A DNA stretch of 64,000 nucleotides, from assembly GCF_000426525.1 (NCBI RefSeq), contig NZ_KE384533.1, positions 62,001 to 126,000 on the forward strand, written 5' to 3'. The DNA comes from Nocardioides alkalitolerans DSM 16699. GTDB taxonomy: Bacteria; Actinomycetota; Actinomycetes; Propionibacteriales; Nocardioidaceae. A program made the translations under genes and the position numbers. Positions 56,388 through 64,000 of the stretch are shown here, piece after piece. Numbering within the stretch: the stretch's first letter is position 1; the number at the start of each line of letters is the position of its first letter. A model generated the notes under the pieces. The model had not been told where the DNA came from. It did not search any database and was given only the letters and a program-made list of their open reading frames with translations.

Positions 56388-57409
56388 CTCTGGTGATCTC
56401 CTCGAGCCGGGTCGTGCCGCAGCAGGACCTTGATGTGGTGGGTCGCGGGGTCGCGCAGGTCCGCGAACGCGTCGGCGGCGTCGGCGACGTCCGCCACGCG
56501 GGTGATGAGGTCGTCGGTGGGAAGCGCGCCCGACGCGAGCAGCTCGACGGCCCGGGCGAAGTCGGCGCGGGAGTAGCCGGCCGAGCCGACGATCTCGACC
56601 TCCCGCAGGATGGCGTCCGAGGCGTCGAACGACACGGGACCACCGAGACCCACGAGCACGACCCGGCCGCCGCGACGCACGGAGGCGACCTGGGCGGCCA
56701 CCGCGACCGGGGCGCCGGTGCAGTCGACGAAGGTGGCCGCGTCCAGCTCGGCGAGCTGCGCGTCGGTGGTGATCTCGGCGGTCCCGACCCCCAGGGACGA
56801 CGCCAGGTCGCGGCGAGCGGGGTTGCGCTCCACCGTCGTCACGTCGGTGAAGCCCTCGGCCCGCAGGATGAGGGAGACCAGGACCCCGATCGGGCCGGCG
56901 CCGACGACGACGACGGGGTCGCCGGTCGCGCTCGTGACCTTGGTCGCCGCACGCCGCGCGACGGCGACGGGCTCGGCCAGGGCCCCCTGCTCGAGGGTGG
57001 TGCCGGGCGGGAGGCGCACCAGCGCCGCCTCGTCCGCCACCACCGTGGAGGCCAGCCCGCCGACGCGCTGCACGCCCAGCACGCTGCCGAAGTGGCCACC
57101 GTCGACGCAGAGGTTCTCGCTACCGACGGCGCAGTAGCGGCAGCGCCCGCAGCTCTCGTACGGCACCACGGCGACGTGGTCACCGACCGCGACGCTCCTC
57201 ACGCCGTCGGCGACGGCGGCGACCACCCCGGCGAGCTCGTGCCCGAGCACCGACCGCACCGGGAACTCCTCGTCGCCCAGCATGTGGAGGTCGCTGCCGC
57301 AGATCCCGCAGAAGGCGACGTCGACCGCCACCTGCGTCCCCGCGACGGCGGGCGCCGGGCGGCGAGCGAGTGCCAGTCCGCGTCCCTCGGTGATCTCCAT
57401 GACCCTCAT
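56384..57409 (-). CDS. Zinc-dependent alcohol dehydrogenase (MDR)
   Basis: A 341-residue medium-chain dehydrogenase. CGICGSDLHML holds the catalytic zinc Cys, GHELAGVV the His-Glu pair, and CGRCRYCAVGSENLC the four structural-zinc cysteines. The coenzyme site is VVVGAGPIGVLVSLIL. It would oxidise an alcohol to the ketone used by the Baeyer-Villiger-type enzyme, or the released alcohol. I chose ATG 57409; ATG 57400 is an alternative, and neither has a strong ribosome-binding site. Its stop overlaps the monooxygenase start (ATGA), and the LLM gene ends 14 bases upstream. Confidence 0.9.
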   Translation of the reverse strand: MRVMEITEGRGLALARRPAPAVAGTQVAVDVAFCGICGSDLHMLGDEEFPVRSVLGHELAGVVAAVADGVRSVAVGDHVAVVPYESCGRCRYCAVGSENLCVDGGHFGSVLGVQRVGGLASTVVADEAALVRLPPGTTLEQGALAEPVAVARRAATKVTSATGDPVVVVGAGPIGVLVSLILRAEGFTDVTTVERNPARRDLASSLGVGTAEITTDAQLAELDAATFVDCTGAPVAVAAQVASVRRGGRVVLVGLGGPVSFDASDAILREVEIVGSAGYSRADFARAVELLASGALPTDDLITRVADVADAADAFADLRDPATHHIKVLLRHDPARGDHQR

Positions 57410-57423
57410 CCGCGACGGCCCGC

Positions 57424-58581
57424 TCAGTCGGCGTCGGCGACGACGGGGCGCTCGGTCCACCACGCCGGCGGCCAGATCTCGCTGCCCTGCATGACCCCGT
57501 CGACGAGACGGCGGCGGCGCACCTGCTCCTCGGAGCGTCGGAACGCCGGCGCGACGTACCGCATGAAGAGCTCGTTCGACCGACGCCACTTGTCGGACGT
57601 CACCCAGTTGCGGTCGTTGAGGACCAGGGTGCCGAAGGGCCCGACGGTCTCCCGCAGCTGCTGGATCTGCTCGATGCAGTCCTCGGGCGAGCCCATGATC
57701 ATCGGCAGGTTCTCGACCAGGTACTCCAGCGTGAGGACGTCGTCGGACTCGCTGGGGTCCGACTTCAGGAGCGCCCCGGCGCCGAGCCCGATGATGTAGT
57801 CGTAGGACTGCCGGGCGGCCTCGCGCAGCTCCTCGATCGCCGACGCCTTGCTGTCGGAGACGTAGACCTCGCGCAGGATCCGCCAGCCCTGACGGGCCAC
57901 GAGCGGGTCGCGGCCCGCCTCGCGAGCGCCGCGGTCGATGGCCTCGCCCTGCGTCCGCAACGTCAGCGGGCCGTCCGCGGGACCGTCGGGACGCACGTAG
58001 TACATGCTCATCGCGCCGTACCCGTTGCGGCCGCACAGCTCGTACTTGCCCGGGGAGCGCAGCCCGGCCACCGCGATCGGCAGCGGCTCCTGCAGGGGGC
58101 GGACCTGGAGCTCCCGGTCCTTGAACTGCCAGAACTCCCCGTCGTGCGAGAACGGCTCGGTGGCGTTGAACAGCTGGTCGACGACCGGCAGCGCCTCCTC
58201 GAAGCGCTCCGCCGCCGTGTCGGAGGTGCCGAACAGGGCCTGGTCGAACGGCAGGCCGCCTCCACCGAAGCCCGCGATCAGGCGGCCGTGAGTGAGGTGG
58301 TCGAGGAAGGCCAGCCGCTCCGCGACCAGGAACGGGTCGTGGTAGGGCAGGTTGATCGTCCCGGTGCCGAGCTTGATGCGGCTCGTCAGGGCCGAGGCCT
58401 TCGCGATGTAGTAGTCGGGGACGGGCACGTTCTCGTAGCCGCCCGCGTGGTGCTCGCCGATCCAGAACTCGTCGAACCCGAGCTTCTCGGCGACCTGGAT
58501 CTTCTCGAGGTCGAGGTCGTAGGAGAGGGTCCAGTTCTCCCACGGCACGTGCTCGGGCATGGAGAAGATTCCGAACTTCAT
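57424..58581 (-). CDS. Luciferase-like (LLM) flavin-dependent monooxygenase
   Basis: A 385-residue TIM-barrel enzyme of the bacterial-luciferase family, using reduced FMN from a separate reductase. MKFGIFSMPEH at the start, AEKLGFDEFWIGEHH near 30-45, LTSRIKLGTGTINLPYHDPF and RLIAGFGGGGLPFDQALFG are the family blocks. The C-terminal part (GSPEDCIEQIQQLRETVGPFG) is standard for group-A LLM proteins. The flavin reductase three genes downstream is its natural partner. Substrate unknown; related enzymes oxidise alkanes, ketones, terpenes or amines. Confidence 0.92.
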   Translation of the reverse strand: MKFGIFSMPEHVPWENWTLSYDLDLEKIQVAEKLGFDEFWIGEHHAGGYENVPVPDYYIAKASALTSRIKLGTGTINLPYHDPFLVAERLAFLDHLTHGRLIAGFGGGGLPFDQALFGTSDTAAERFEEALPVVDQLFNATEPFSHDGEFWQFKDRELQVRPLQEPLPIAVAGLRSPGKYELCGRNGYGAMSMYYVRPDGPADGPLTLRTQGEAIDRGAREAGRDPLVARQGWRILREVYVSDSKASAIEELREAARQSYDYIIGLGAGALLKSDPSESDDVLTLEYLVENLPMIMGSPEDCIEQIQQLRETVGPFGTLVLNDRNWVTSDKWRRSNELFMRYVAPAFRRSEEQVRRRRLVDGVMQGSEIWPPAWWTERPVVADAD

Positions 58582-58634
58582 GGTGGCTCCTTGTCGATGG
58601 GGCTGTCGATGGGTGCAGCGGTGGGGCGCGCCGG

Positions 58635-59180
58635 TCAGACCGACGGGCGCGCGGTGGTGTCGAGGTAGAGGTCCGACTGGAGGAACTCGATGCGAATGCC
58701 GTCCGGGTCGGTCATGTAGATGACCTTCCCGCCGTCCAGCGGCCCCCCGTTGATGGGGACGACCCGCCGGCTGACCGGGTCGAGCCCCAGGCCGACGAGG
58801 CGGTGGTAGAGCTCGTCGATGTCGTCGACGTACCAGGCGATGTGGCAGGTGCCCGGGTTCGGGTGGTACGGGTCCACCGGCGTGCGCTCGACGTTCCGGT
58901 ACTCGATGACCTCCATGTAGGCGTTGGTGCCGGGCAGGCGGAGCAGCGCCATGTTGAGGCTCGCCTCCGGCAGGTCCACCGCCTCCCGCGTGTGGGCGTC
59001 CTCGACGAGCCACTCGGAGACGACCTCGAGGCCGATCTGGTCCCGGTAGAAGGGCAGGGACACGGAGAGGTCGCGCACCTGGATGCCGACGTGGCTGAAC
59101 TCCGTCACGCGGTTGGGCGTGACCTGACCAGCGCGCGCCGGTCGGCTCTCGGGCTGCGTCGTGCTGTCGATGGTCGTCAT
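58635..59180 (-). CDS. VOC-superfamily protein (extradiol dioxygenase/glyoxalase-like)
   Basis: A 181-residue single-pair vicinal-oxygen-chelate protein. FSHVGIQVRDLSVSLPFYRDQIGLEV near 29-54 supplies the first His, GTCHIAWYVDDIDELYHRL the second, and GKVIYMTDPDGIRIEFLQ the metal-binding Glu. All three positions are kept, so it probably binds a divalent metal, as in glyoxalase, epimerase or extradiol dioxygenases. Its length suits a small single-module enzyme rather than a full two-domain dioxygenase. It overlaps the esterase stop by four bases and precedes the LLM gene by 53 bases. Confidence 0.87.
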   Translation of the reverse strand: MTTIDSTTQPESRPARAGQVTPNRVTEFSHVGIQVRDLSVSLPFYRDQIGLEVVSEWLVEDAHTREAVDLPEASLNMALLRLPGTNAYMEVIEYRNVERTPVDPYHPNPGTCHIAWYVDDIDELYHRLVGLGLDPVSRRVVPINGGPLDGGKVIYMTDPDGIRIEFLQSDLYLDTTARPSV

Positions 59181-60136
59181 CGGGTCCTCGTCTCGTCGGT
59201 GGTGGTCTGCTGTCGTCTGCTGGATCGGGCGGCGCGGTCGCGGATGGCCGCCGCGACGGCGCCGACGGCCTCGTCGGCCAGGGGTGTGATCGCGTGGAGG
59301 GTGGCGAAGCCGTGGATGGCCCCCGGGTACTCGAGGACCTCGCACGCCACTCCGGCCTCCTCGAGCCGACGGCCGTAGGCGATCCCCTCGTCATGCAGCG
59401 GGTCGAACCCCGCCACGACGACCAGGGCGGGGGCGACGCCGCCGAGGTCGGTGGTGCGGAGCACGGAGGCCCGGGGGTCGAACCGGTCGGCCTCGCCGAC
59501 GTACTGGGTCCAGAACCAGTCCATGTCGGCGGTCGTCAGCAGGTAGCCGGCTCCGTTGCGGCGGTACGAGTCGCGCTCGAGGTCCGCGTCCAGGACCGGG
59601 TAGAGGAGCGCCTGGAGCGCGACCTCGACGCCCGCGTCGCGGGCCGCGACGGCCGCTGAAGCGGCGAGGTTCCCTCCCGAGCTGTCGCCCGCGACGACGA
59701 GCGGGAGGTCGTAGCGCTCCGCCGCCCAGGCGACCGCGTCGGCCGCGTCCTCGACGGGCCCGGGGAACGGGACCTCCGGCGCGTGCCGGTAGTTCACGTT
59801 GACGACGATCGCCCCGGCCTCCACCGCGAGCTGGCGGCAGAGCTGGTCGTGGCCCTCGAGGTCGCCGAGCACCCACCCGCCGCCGTGGAGGTAGACGACC
59901 ACGGCCGTCGCTGCGCCGTGCGGCGCGTACTCCCGCGCCGGCACGGACCCGGCTCGGGTCGGGACGGCCAGGTCGACCACCGTCGCGACCTCGATCGTCC
60001 GGGTGCGCATCGTCGCGAGGAAGGCAGCGTTGCCGGCGCGCGCCTCCTCGGGCGTCCCGGCGGTGATCGGCGGGGCGTCGGCCTCCGCCGCAGCGGCGAG
60101 GAACGCCGCCAGCGCCGCGTCGACCTGCTCACCCAT
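59177..60136 (-). CDS. HSL-family esterase/lipase, first gene of the monooxygenase operon
   Basis: A 319-residue cytoplasmic alpha/beta hydrolase. HGGGW (in VVVYLHGGGWVLGDLEGHD, about 85-103) forms the oxyanion hole, GDSSGGN (about 153) the nucleophile elbow, and FDPLHDEG with GAIHGF the Asp and His. It would split the ester or lactone made by the Baeyer-Villiger-type enzyme, the textbook pairing for ketone breakdown. It is related to the esterase at 16.9-17.9 kb. A 14-bp palindrome and a CRP-like site lie about 30-50 bases upstream of ATG 60136. Confidence 0.92.
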   Translation of the reverse strand: MGEQVDAALAAFLAAAAEADAPPITAGTPEEARAGNAAFLATMRTRTIEVATVVDLAVPTRAGSVPAREYAPHGAATAVVVYLHGGGWVLGDLEGHDQLCRQLAVEAGAIVVNVNYRHAPEVPFPGPVEDAADAVAWAAERYDLPLVVAGDSSGGNLAASAAVAARDAGVEVALQALLYPVLDADLERDSYRRNGAGYLLTTADMDWFWTQYVGEADRFDPRASVLRTTDLGGVAPALVVVAGFDPLHDEGIAYGRRLEEAGVACEVLEYPGAIHGFATLHAITPLADEAVGAVAAAIRDRAARSSRRQQTTTDETRTR

Positions 60137-60165
60137 GGCACACCTCGATCCCGTTCGGACTGCGA

Positions 60166-60186
60166 CGGTCACGTGACCGCCGTCAC
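60166..60186. promoter_or_regulatory. 14-bp palindrome overlapping CRP/GlxR-like site, copy 6
   Basis: CGGTCACGTGACCG (60166-60179) is a perfect palindrome. Its right half also forms GTGAC-CGCC-GTCAC (60173-60186). Two alternative symmetric sites therefore share one GTGAC, 30-50 bases before the operon start. The rest of the divergent gap (60187-60385) has a short TCGTACGA palindrome but no clear promoter. Confidence 0.55.
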
Positions 60187-60385
60187 ACGAGGATGAGGAC
60201 CGGGGGTCGCCCGACTCAACGAAACGGGGCGGACCGGCTCGCACTCTGCGCAAAGCGGATAGAGCGGGGAGGCCGGCCGGCGACGCCCGGTCACGCCGCG
60301 GGAATATCTCGCCCCTCCCGATTGTCGTACGATCATCATGCAATCACGGCGGTCCCTCCGGACCGCCCCACCCGAGGAGAAACCC

Positions 60386-61114
60386 ATGACCGACCTCTCA
60401 GGCCAGACCGTGCTCGTCACCGGCGCCAACCGCGGACTTGGGCGCGAGTTCGTCACCCAGCTGCTCGAGCGCGGTGTCGCCACGGTGTACGCCGGGGCGC
60501 GCGACCCGCAGTCGGTCGAGCAGACCGACGACCGCGTCGTCGCCGTCCAGCTCGACGTGACCGACCCGGAGTCGGTGCGCCGCGCGGCCGCGACCGCCGA
60601 GGGCGTGGGCATCGTCGTCAACAACGCGGGCATCTCGCTGGCCGGCTCGCTCCTCGCGACCGACACCACCGACCTGCGCCGCGAGCTCGACGTGAACCTC
60701 CACGGCCCGCTGGCCGTGACGGCGGCGTTCGCCGACAGCGTCCGCGAGCGGTCGGGCGCCGTGGTCAACGTCGCCTCGGCGCTCTCCTGGTTCGCGCTCG
60801 GCGGCACCTACAGCGTCGCCAAGGCCGCGCTCTGGGCCGCCACCGACTCGCTGCGCCTCGAGCTCGAGCCGCACGGCGTGCAGGTGCTCGGCGTCCACAT
60901 GGGCTACGTCGACACGGACATGACGCGCGGCGTCGACGCCCCCAAGGTCGCCGCCTCCGACGTGGTCCGCCAGGTGCTGGACGGGCTCGAGGCCGGTGCG
61001 CGCGAGGTGCTCGCCGACGACACCGCCCGCGGCGTCAAGGCCACGCTGCACCTGCCGGTGGAGCAGCGCTACGCCGACTTCCTCCCCGCCACCGCCCCCG
61101 CGACAGCGGGCTGA
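60386..61114 (+). CDS. SDR-family oxidoreductase
   Basis: A 242-residue short-chain dehydrogenase. LVTGANRGLGREFVTQLLERG near the N-terminus binds NAD(P), NNAGISLAGS follows strand 4, and NVASALSWFALGGTYSVAKAAL carries catalytic Ser, Tyr and Lys. It is shorter at the C-terminus than many SDRs, ending soon after the lid. GAGGAGA precedes ATG 60386. The quinone-oxidoreductase-like gene follows after 7 bases, so they form an operon. It is divergent from the monooxygenase operon and may share its control region. Confidence 0.9.
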   Translation: MTDLSGQTVLVTGANRGLGREFVTQLLERGVATVYAGARDPQSVEQTDDRVVAVQLDVTDPESVRRAAATAEGVGIVVNNAGISLAGSLLATDTTDLRRELDVNLHGPLAVTAAFADSVRERSGAVVNVASALSWFALGGTYSVAKAALWAATDSLRLELEPHGVQVLGVHMGYVDTDMTRGVDAPKVAASDVVRQVLDGLEAGAREVLADDTARGVKATLHLPVEQRYADFLPATAPATAG

Positions 61115-61121
61115 GGCCGTC

Positions 61122-62114
61122 ATGAGGGCGTACGTCGTCGAGTCCTACGGCACGGACGGCCTGGCGCAGGCCGAGGTGCCGCGTCCGACCGTCGGCCGCA
61201 GCGACGTGCTCGTCGAGGTGCACGCCGCCGGCATCAACCCGCTGGACACGATGGTGCGCAACGGGGAGTTCAAGCAGCTGCTGCCCTACCGGCGCCCCTT
61301 CGTCCTCGGCCACGACGTGGCCGGCGTGGTGGTCGAGGTCGGCGCCGACGTCGACCGCTTCTCGGTCGGCGACCGGGTCTTCTCCCGACCCCGCGACCTC
61401 CGGACCGGGACCTTCGCCGAGCTGGTCGCGATCGACCAGGCCGACGTGGCGCCCGCCCCGGCGAGCCTCTCGACCGCCGAGGCGGGCGCCGTACCCCTCG
61501 TCGCCCTGGCGGCCTGGCAGGCCCTGGTCGAGGTCGCCGACGTCCAGCCGGGTCAGAAGGTGCTGGTGCACGCCGGGGCCGGGGGCCTCGGGTCGACCGT
61601 CGTGCAGCTCGCGCGGCACCTCGGGGCCCACGTCGCGACGACGGCCCGCGGCGGCGACGCCGAGCGCCTGCGCGCCCTGGGGGTCGACGAGGTCGTCGAC
61701 TACACGACCCAGGACTTCACCCAGGTGCTCAGCGGGTACGACGTCGTGCTCGACTCCCTCGGCGGGGCCAACCTCACCTCGTCGCTCGAGGTGCTCAGGC
61801 CCGGCGGCATCGCCGTCAGCGTCGTCGGTCCACCGACCCCCTCGTTCGCCCGGCAGCTCGGGCGCCCGGTGCTGGCTCCGGTGATGTGGCTGCTGAGCGC
61901 CAGGGTGCGCGCCCGCGCCCGGAGGCTCGGGGTGCGCTACTCGTTCCTCTTCATGCGGGCCGACGGCGACCGGCTCGCGCAGCTCGCGGCCCTGTACGAC
62001 GCGGGCGTCCTGCGGCCCGTGCTGGACCGGACCTTCCCGTTCGACGAGACCCTCGAGGCCGTCTCGTACGTCGAGCAGGGCAGGGCCAAGGGCAAGGTCG
62101 TCGTCGTCCGCTGA
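61122..62114 (+). CDS. NADP-dependent quinone oxidoreductase-like (zinc-free MDR)
   Basis: A 330-residue medium-chain reductase of the zeta-crystallin/QOR type: no zinc-binding cysteines, an N-terminal barrel (VLVEVHAAGINPLDTMVRNGEF), FVLGHDVAGVVVEVG and a nucleotide-binding stretch (VLVHAGAGGLGSTVVQLARHLGA). It would reduce an enone, quinone or similar acceptor. A stable hairpin follows it, so it ends the operon with the upstream SDR gene. Confidence 0.9.
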   Translation: MRAYVVESYGTDGLAQAEVPRPTVGRSDVLVEVHAAGINPLDTMVRNGEFKQLLPYRRPFVLGHDVAGVVVEVGADVDRFSVGDRVFSRPRDLRTGTFAELVAIDQADVAPAPASLSTAEAGAVPLVALAAWQALVEVADVQPGQKVLVHAGAGGLGSTVVQLARHLGAHVATTARGGDAERLRALGVDEVVDYTTQDFTQVLSGYDVVLDSLGGANLTSSLEVLRPGGIAVSVVGPPTPSFARQLGRPVLAPVMWLLSARVRARARRLGVRYSFLFMRADGDRLAQLAALYDAGVLRPVLDRTFPFDETLEAVSYVEQGRAKGKVVVVR

Positions 62115-62118
62115 CCCC

Positions 62119-62139
62119 GGCGCGGGTCGGGCCCGCGCC
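62119..62139 (+). terminator. Terminator hairpin after the QOR-like gene
   Basis: GGCGCGGG (62119-62126) pairs with CCCGCGCC (62132-62139) around a 5-base loop, four bases after the stop codon. Confidence 0.75.
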
Positions 62140-62204
62140 TCGTAGGATCAGACCCTCCCTCGCCCGTCGGGCGGGGCCCCACCAGTGAGCAGGACAGGAG
62201 TCCC

Positions 62205-62804
62205 GTGGCCAGGTACGACGAGGCCCACAAGGCGGCCACCAGGGCGCGCATCCTGGAGTCCGCCGGCCACCGGTTCAAGAGCGACGGCATCGACGGCTCG
62301 GGCGTCGCGGTGCTGATGAAGGACGCCGGGCTCACCAACGGCGCCTTCTACGCCCACTTCGACTCGAAGGACGACCTGGTGGAGGCCGTGGTCGCCAACG
62401 AGCTGGCCCGCCAGGTCGAGAGCTTCTCCGACCTCCCCGAGGGAGCCGCCGGCGTCGAGGAGCTCGTGCGCCGCTACCTCTCGACGGCGCACCGGGACGA
62501 CCCCGCCCACGGGTGCCCGTCGGCAGCCCTGCTCGACGAGATCGCCCGCTCGCCGGAGCACGTCCGGGTGGCCTTCACCGCGGGCCTCCTCGGTGTCGTC
62601 GACGCGATCGAGGCCCGCCTCGTGCCCGGCTCGACACCGACCACGCGGTCCCGCGCCCAGGGGATGAGCGTGTTCGCCCTGATGATCGGCACGGTCCAGG
62701 TCGCCCGCGCGACGACCGACCCCGTGCTCGCGGACGAGGTCATCGAGCGCGGGCTCACGAACGCGCTGACGCTGCTCGGGCTGGGTCCGGGCGAGGAGGG
62801 CTGA
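62205..62804 (+). CDS. TetR-family regulator
   Basis: A 199-residue repressor. The N-terminal HTH includes GSGVAVLMKDAGLTNGAFYAHF (about 30-51) followed by SKDDLVEAV. The C-terminal half has CPSAALLDEIARSPEHVR, a pattern of the TetR subgroup near SDR and reductase genes. GGAGTCCC precedes the GTG start. It lies downstream of the SDR-QOR operon after a terminator, so it has its own promoter, and it most likely controls those two genes. The effector is unknown. Confidence 0.9.
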   Translation: MARYDEAHKAATRARILESAGHRFKSDGIDGSGVAVLMKDAGLTNGAFYAHFDSKDDLVEAVVANELARQVESFSDLPEGAAGVEELVRRYLSTAHRDDPAHGCPSAALLDEIARSPEHVRVAFTAGLLGVVDAIEARLVPGSTPTTRSRAQGMSVFALMIGTVQVARATTDPVLADEVIERGLTNALTLLGLGPGEEG

Positions 62805-62828
62805 GAGCGCTCGGTCGGCGACCCCGCG

Positions 62829-64000
62829 TCAGTCCTCCCGCTTGCGCAGCAGGAACCGCTGCACCTTGCCGCTCGGCGTCTTGGGCAGCGCGTCGACGAA
62901 GTGCACGACGCGGGGGTAGGCGTGCGCCGAGTACCGGTTGCGCACGAGCTGCTGCAGCTCGACCGCGAGGGCCTCGTCGCCGGCCACCCCGTCGGCGAGC
63001 ACGACGTACGCCGTGACCGCCTCGCCGCGGATCTCGTCCGGCTTGCCCACCACCGCGACGTCGACGACGGAGGCGTGGGTGATGAGCACGCTCTCCACGT
63101 CGAAGGGTCCGATGCGGTAGCCGGAGGCCAGGATCACGTCGTCGTCGCGGGCCGAGAAGAAGAAGTGGCCGTCCTCGTCGACGCGTCCCGTGTCGCCGGT
63201 GAGGTACCAGCGGCCGTCCGGCGTGAACCGCTCGGCCGTCTTCGCGGGGGCGTCGACGTACCCCGTGAAGAACATCGCCTGCGACGCGGGCACGTCGAGC
63301 GCGATCTGGCCGTCGACGAGGCCGGCGGCGAAGCCGGGCAGGGCCACGCCCATCGACCCGGGCCGCACGGGCTCACGCACGTCGTCGTGCCAGCAGTTGA
63401 CGATGCACATGCCGTGCTCGGTCTGGCCGTAGTGGTCGCGCACCTCCACCCCCAGCGCCTGCTCGCCCCAGGCCAGCACGTCGGGGGTGAGCGGCTCGCC
63501 GGCGGACGACGCGCGACGCAGCGAGAACCCGGTGAACGCGGGGTCCTTCGACATGGCGCGGTACATCGTGGGCGCGCCCGCGAAGCTGGTCACGCCGCAC
63601 CGGGTGAGCACCTCGCGCGTCGAGTCCGGCGTGAATCCGGCGTCGAGCAGGATGTTGGCGCGGCCCAGGGCCAGCGGCCCGAGGATCCCGTAGTAGAGCC
63701 CGTAGGCCCACCCCGGGTCGGCCGCGTTCCAGAAGACGTCGTCGGCCTGCACGTCGAGCCCGAAGTGCGTGTACGACGCGAAGGCCGCCAGCGCGCGGAC
63801 GGGGATGGGCACCCCCTTCGGCTTGCCCGTCGTACCGCTCGTGAACAGCATCGCCAGCAGGCCGTCACCCCCGGCGGCGACCGGCGCGGCGAGCGGCTCG
63901 GAGGCAAGGAGGGCGTCCCACTCCGGCCCCGTCTCGAGCACGTCGAGCCCCTCGATCGGGTCGACCTTGGCGCGCTGGGACGGCTCGGTGACCACGAGCC
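62829..64000 (-). CDS. Acyl-CoA synthetase (AMP-forming), N-terminus beyond the window
   Basis: The C-terminal 390 residues of an adenylate-forming acid:CoA ligase; the first 130-170 residues lie beyond position 64000. LFTSGTTGKPKGVPI is the nucleotide loop, DHYGQTEHGM the acyl-adenylate motif, YLTGDTGRVDEDGHFFFSARDDDVILASGYRIGP the hinge, and PKTPSGKVQRFLLRKRED carries the catalytic Lys. NAADPGWAYGLYYGILGPLALG resembles medium-chain or acetate-type ligases. It would activate an organic acid, possibly one freed by the neighbouring monooxygenase pathway. The gene is convergent with the TetR gene. Confidence 0.93.
   Translation of the reverse strand, partial: LVVTEPSQRAKVDPIEGLDVLETGPEWDALLASEPLAAPVAAGGDGLLAMLFTSGTTGKPKGVPIPVRALAAFASYTHFGLDVQADDVFWNAADPGWAYGLYYGILGPLALGRANILLDAGFTPDSTREVLTRCGVTSFAGAPTMYRAMSKDPAFTGFSLRRASSAGEPLTPDVLAWGEQALGVEVRDHYGQTEHGMCIVNCWHDDVREPVRPGSMGVALPGFAAGLVDGQIALDVPASQAMFFTGYVDAPAKTAERFTPDGRWYLTGDTGRVDEDGHFFFSARDDDVILASGYRIGPFDVESVLITHASVVDVAVVGKPDEIRGEAVTAYVVLADGVAGDEALAVELQQLVRNRYSAHAYPRVVHFVDALPKTPSGKVQRFLLRKRED

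Noticed and set aside
1-64000. tRNA, rRNA, insertion sequences, prophage or integrative elements
   Set aside because: No cloverleaf-like sequence, transposase, integrase, phage gene or terminal inverted repeat pair was recognised in the window.

Overview
The window is a very GC-rich, gene-dense stretch of an actinobacterial chromosome. The pattern fits a soil or aquatic, catabolically versatile Nocardioidaceae-like organism (Nocardioides or a relative): strong G/C bias at third codon positions, many GTG starts, start/stop overlaps of the ATGA and GTGA type, many apparently leaderless genes, and many TetR, PucR and AraC regulators beside oxidoreductases and esterases. The genus is an inference; there is no rRNA or marker gene here. 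I see no tRNA, rRNA, insertion sequence, prophage or CRISPR array.

Layout. 1-7.5 kb: a DHA2 efflux pump divergent from its TetR, an HtaA-domain protein, small stress-type proteins (SRPBCC, STAS), an alpha/beta hydrolase behind a PucR-type regulator, and an SDR. 7.5-9 kb: a cytochrome P450 followed by a triple palindromic repeat. 9-14.8 kb: a complete branched-chain 2-oxoacid dehydrogenase operon (E1 alpha, E1 beta, E2, E3) divergent from an Lrp/AsnC regulator. 14.9-24.2 kb: a GAF/PucR-type regulator, an acetyl-esterase, an alpha/beta hydrolase and a complete peptide-type ABC importer in which one permease is fused to one ATPase. 24.3-27.1 kb: a polyol dehydrogenase and a glycolate/lactate oxidase. 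27.3-30.4 kb: a general-stress module (anti-sigma-type kinase, RsbP-like phosphatase, RsbQ-like hydrolase, YtxH-like protein). 30.5-43.3 kb: mixed metabolism and transport, including a PEP-mutase-family enzyme, TetR plus SGNH esterase, a YeiH-family exporter with a 58-residue membrane partner, a flavin dehydrogenase divergent from a PucR regulator, an MFS carrier, and two coding fragments joined head to head. 43.3-47.8 kb: a PAS sensor kinase, two unknown overlapping genes, a LuxR-type regulator and a molybdopterin/cytochrome b pair. 47.9-60.1 kb: the most distinctive region, a sugar-type ABC importer next to an AraC-controlled catabolic operon (esterase, VOC-fold protein, luciferase-like monooxygenase, alcohol dehydrogenase, Baeyer-Villiger-type monooxygenase, flavin reductase). 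60.4-64 kb: SDR, quinone oxidoreductase, TetR, and an acyl-CoA synthetase that runs off the end.

How it fits together. Several clusters pair an importer, hydrolases and oxidoreductases with a local regulator, as expected for scavenging small organic acids, esters and ketones that end as acyl-CoA. Six copies of GTGAC-N4-GTCAC, a CRP/GlxR-like operator, lie in front of or near the starts of catabolic genes. This suggests one global cAMP-receptor-type regulator over the P450, bkd, peptide-type ABC, glycolate oxidase, hydrolase and monooxygenase operons. Two sigma-B-type promoters (GTTC or GTGT, 14 bases, GGGTAC or GGGTAT) precede the anti-sigma-type kinase and the PAS kinase, tying them to the RsbQ/RsbP pair.
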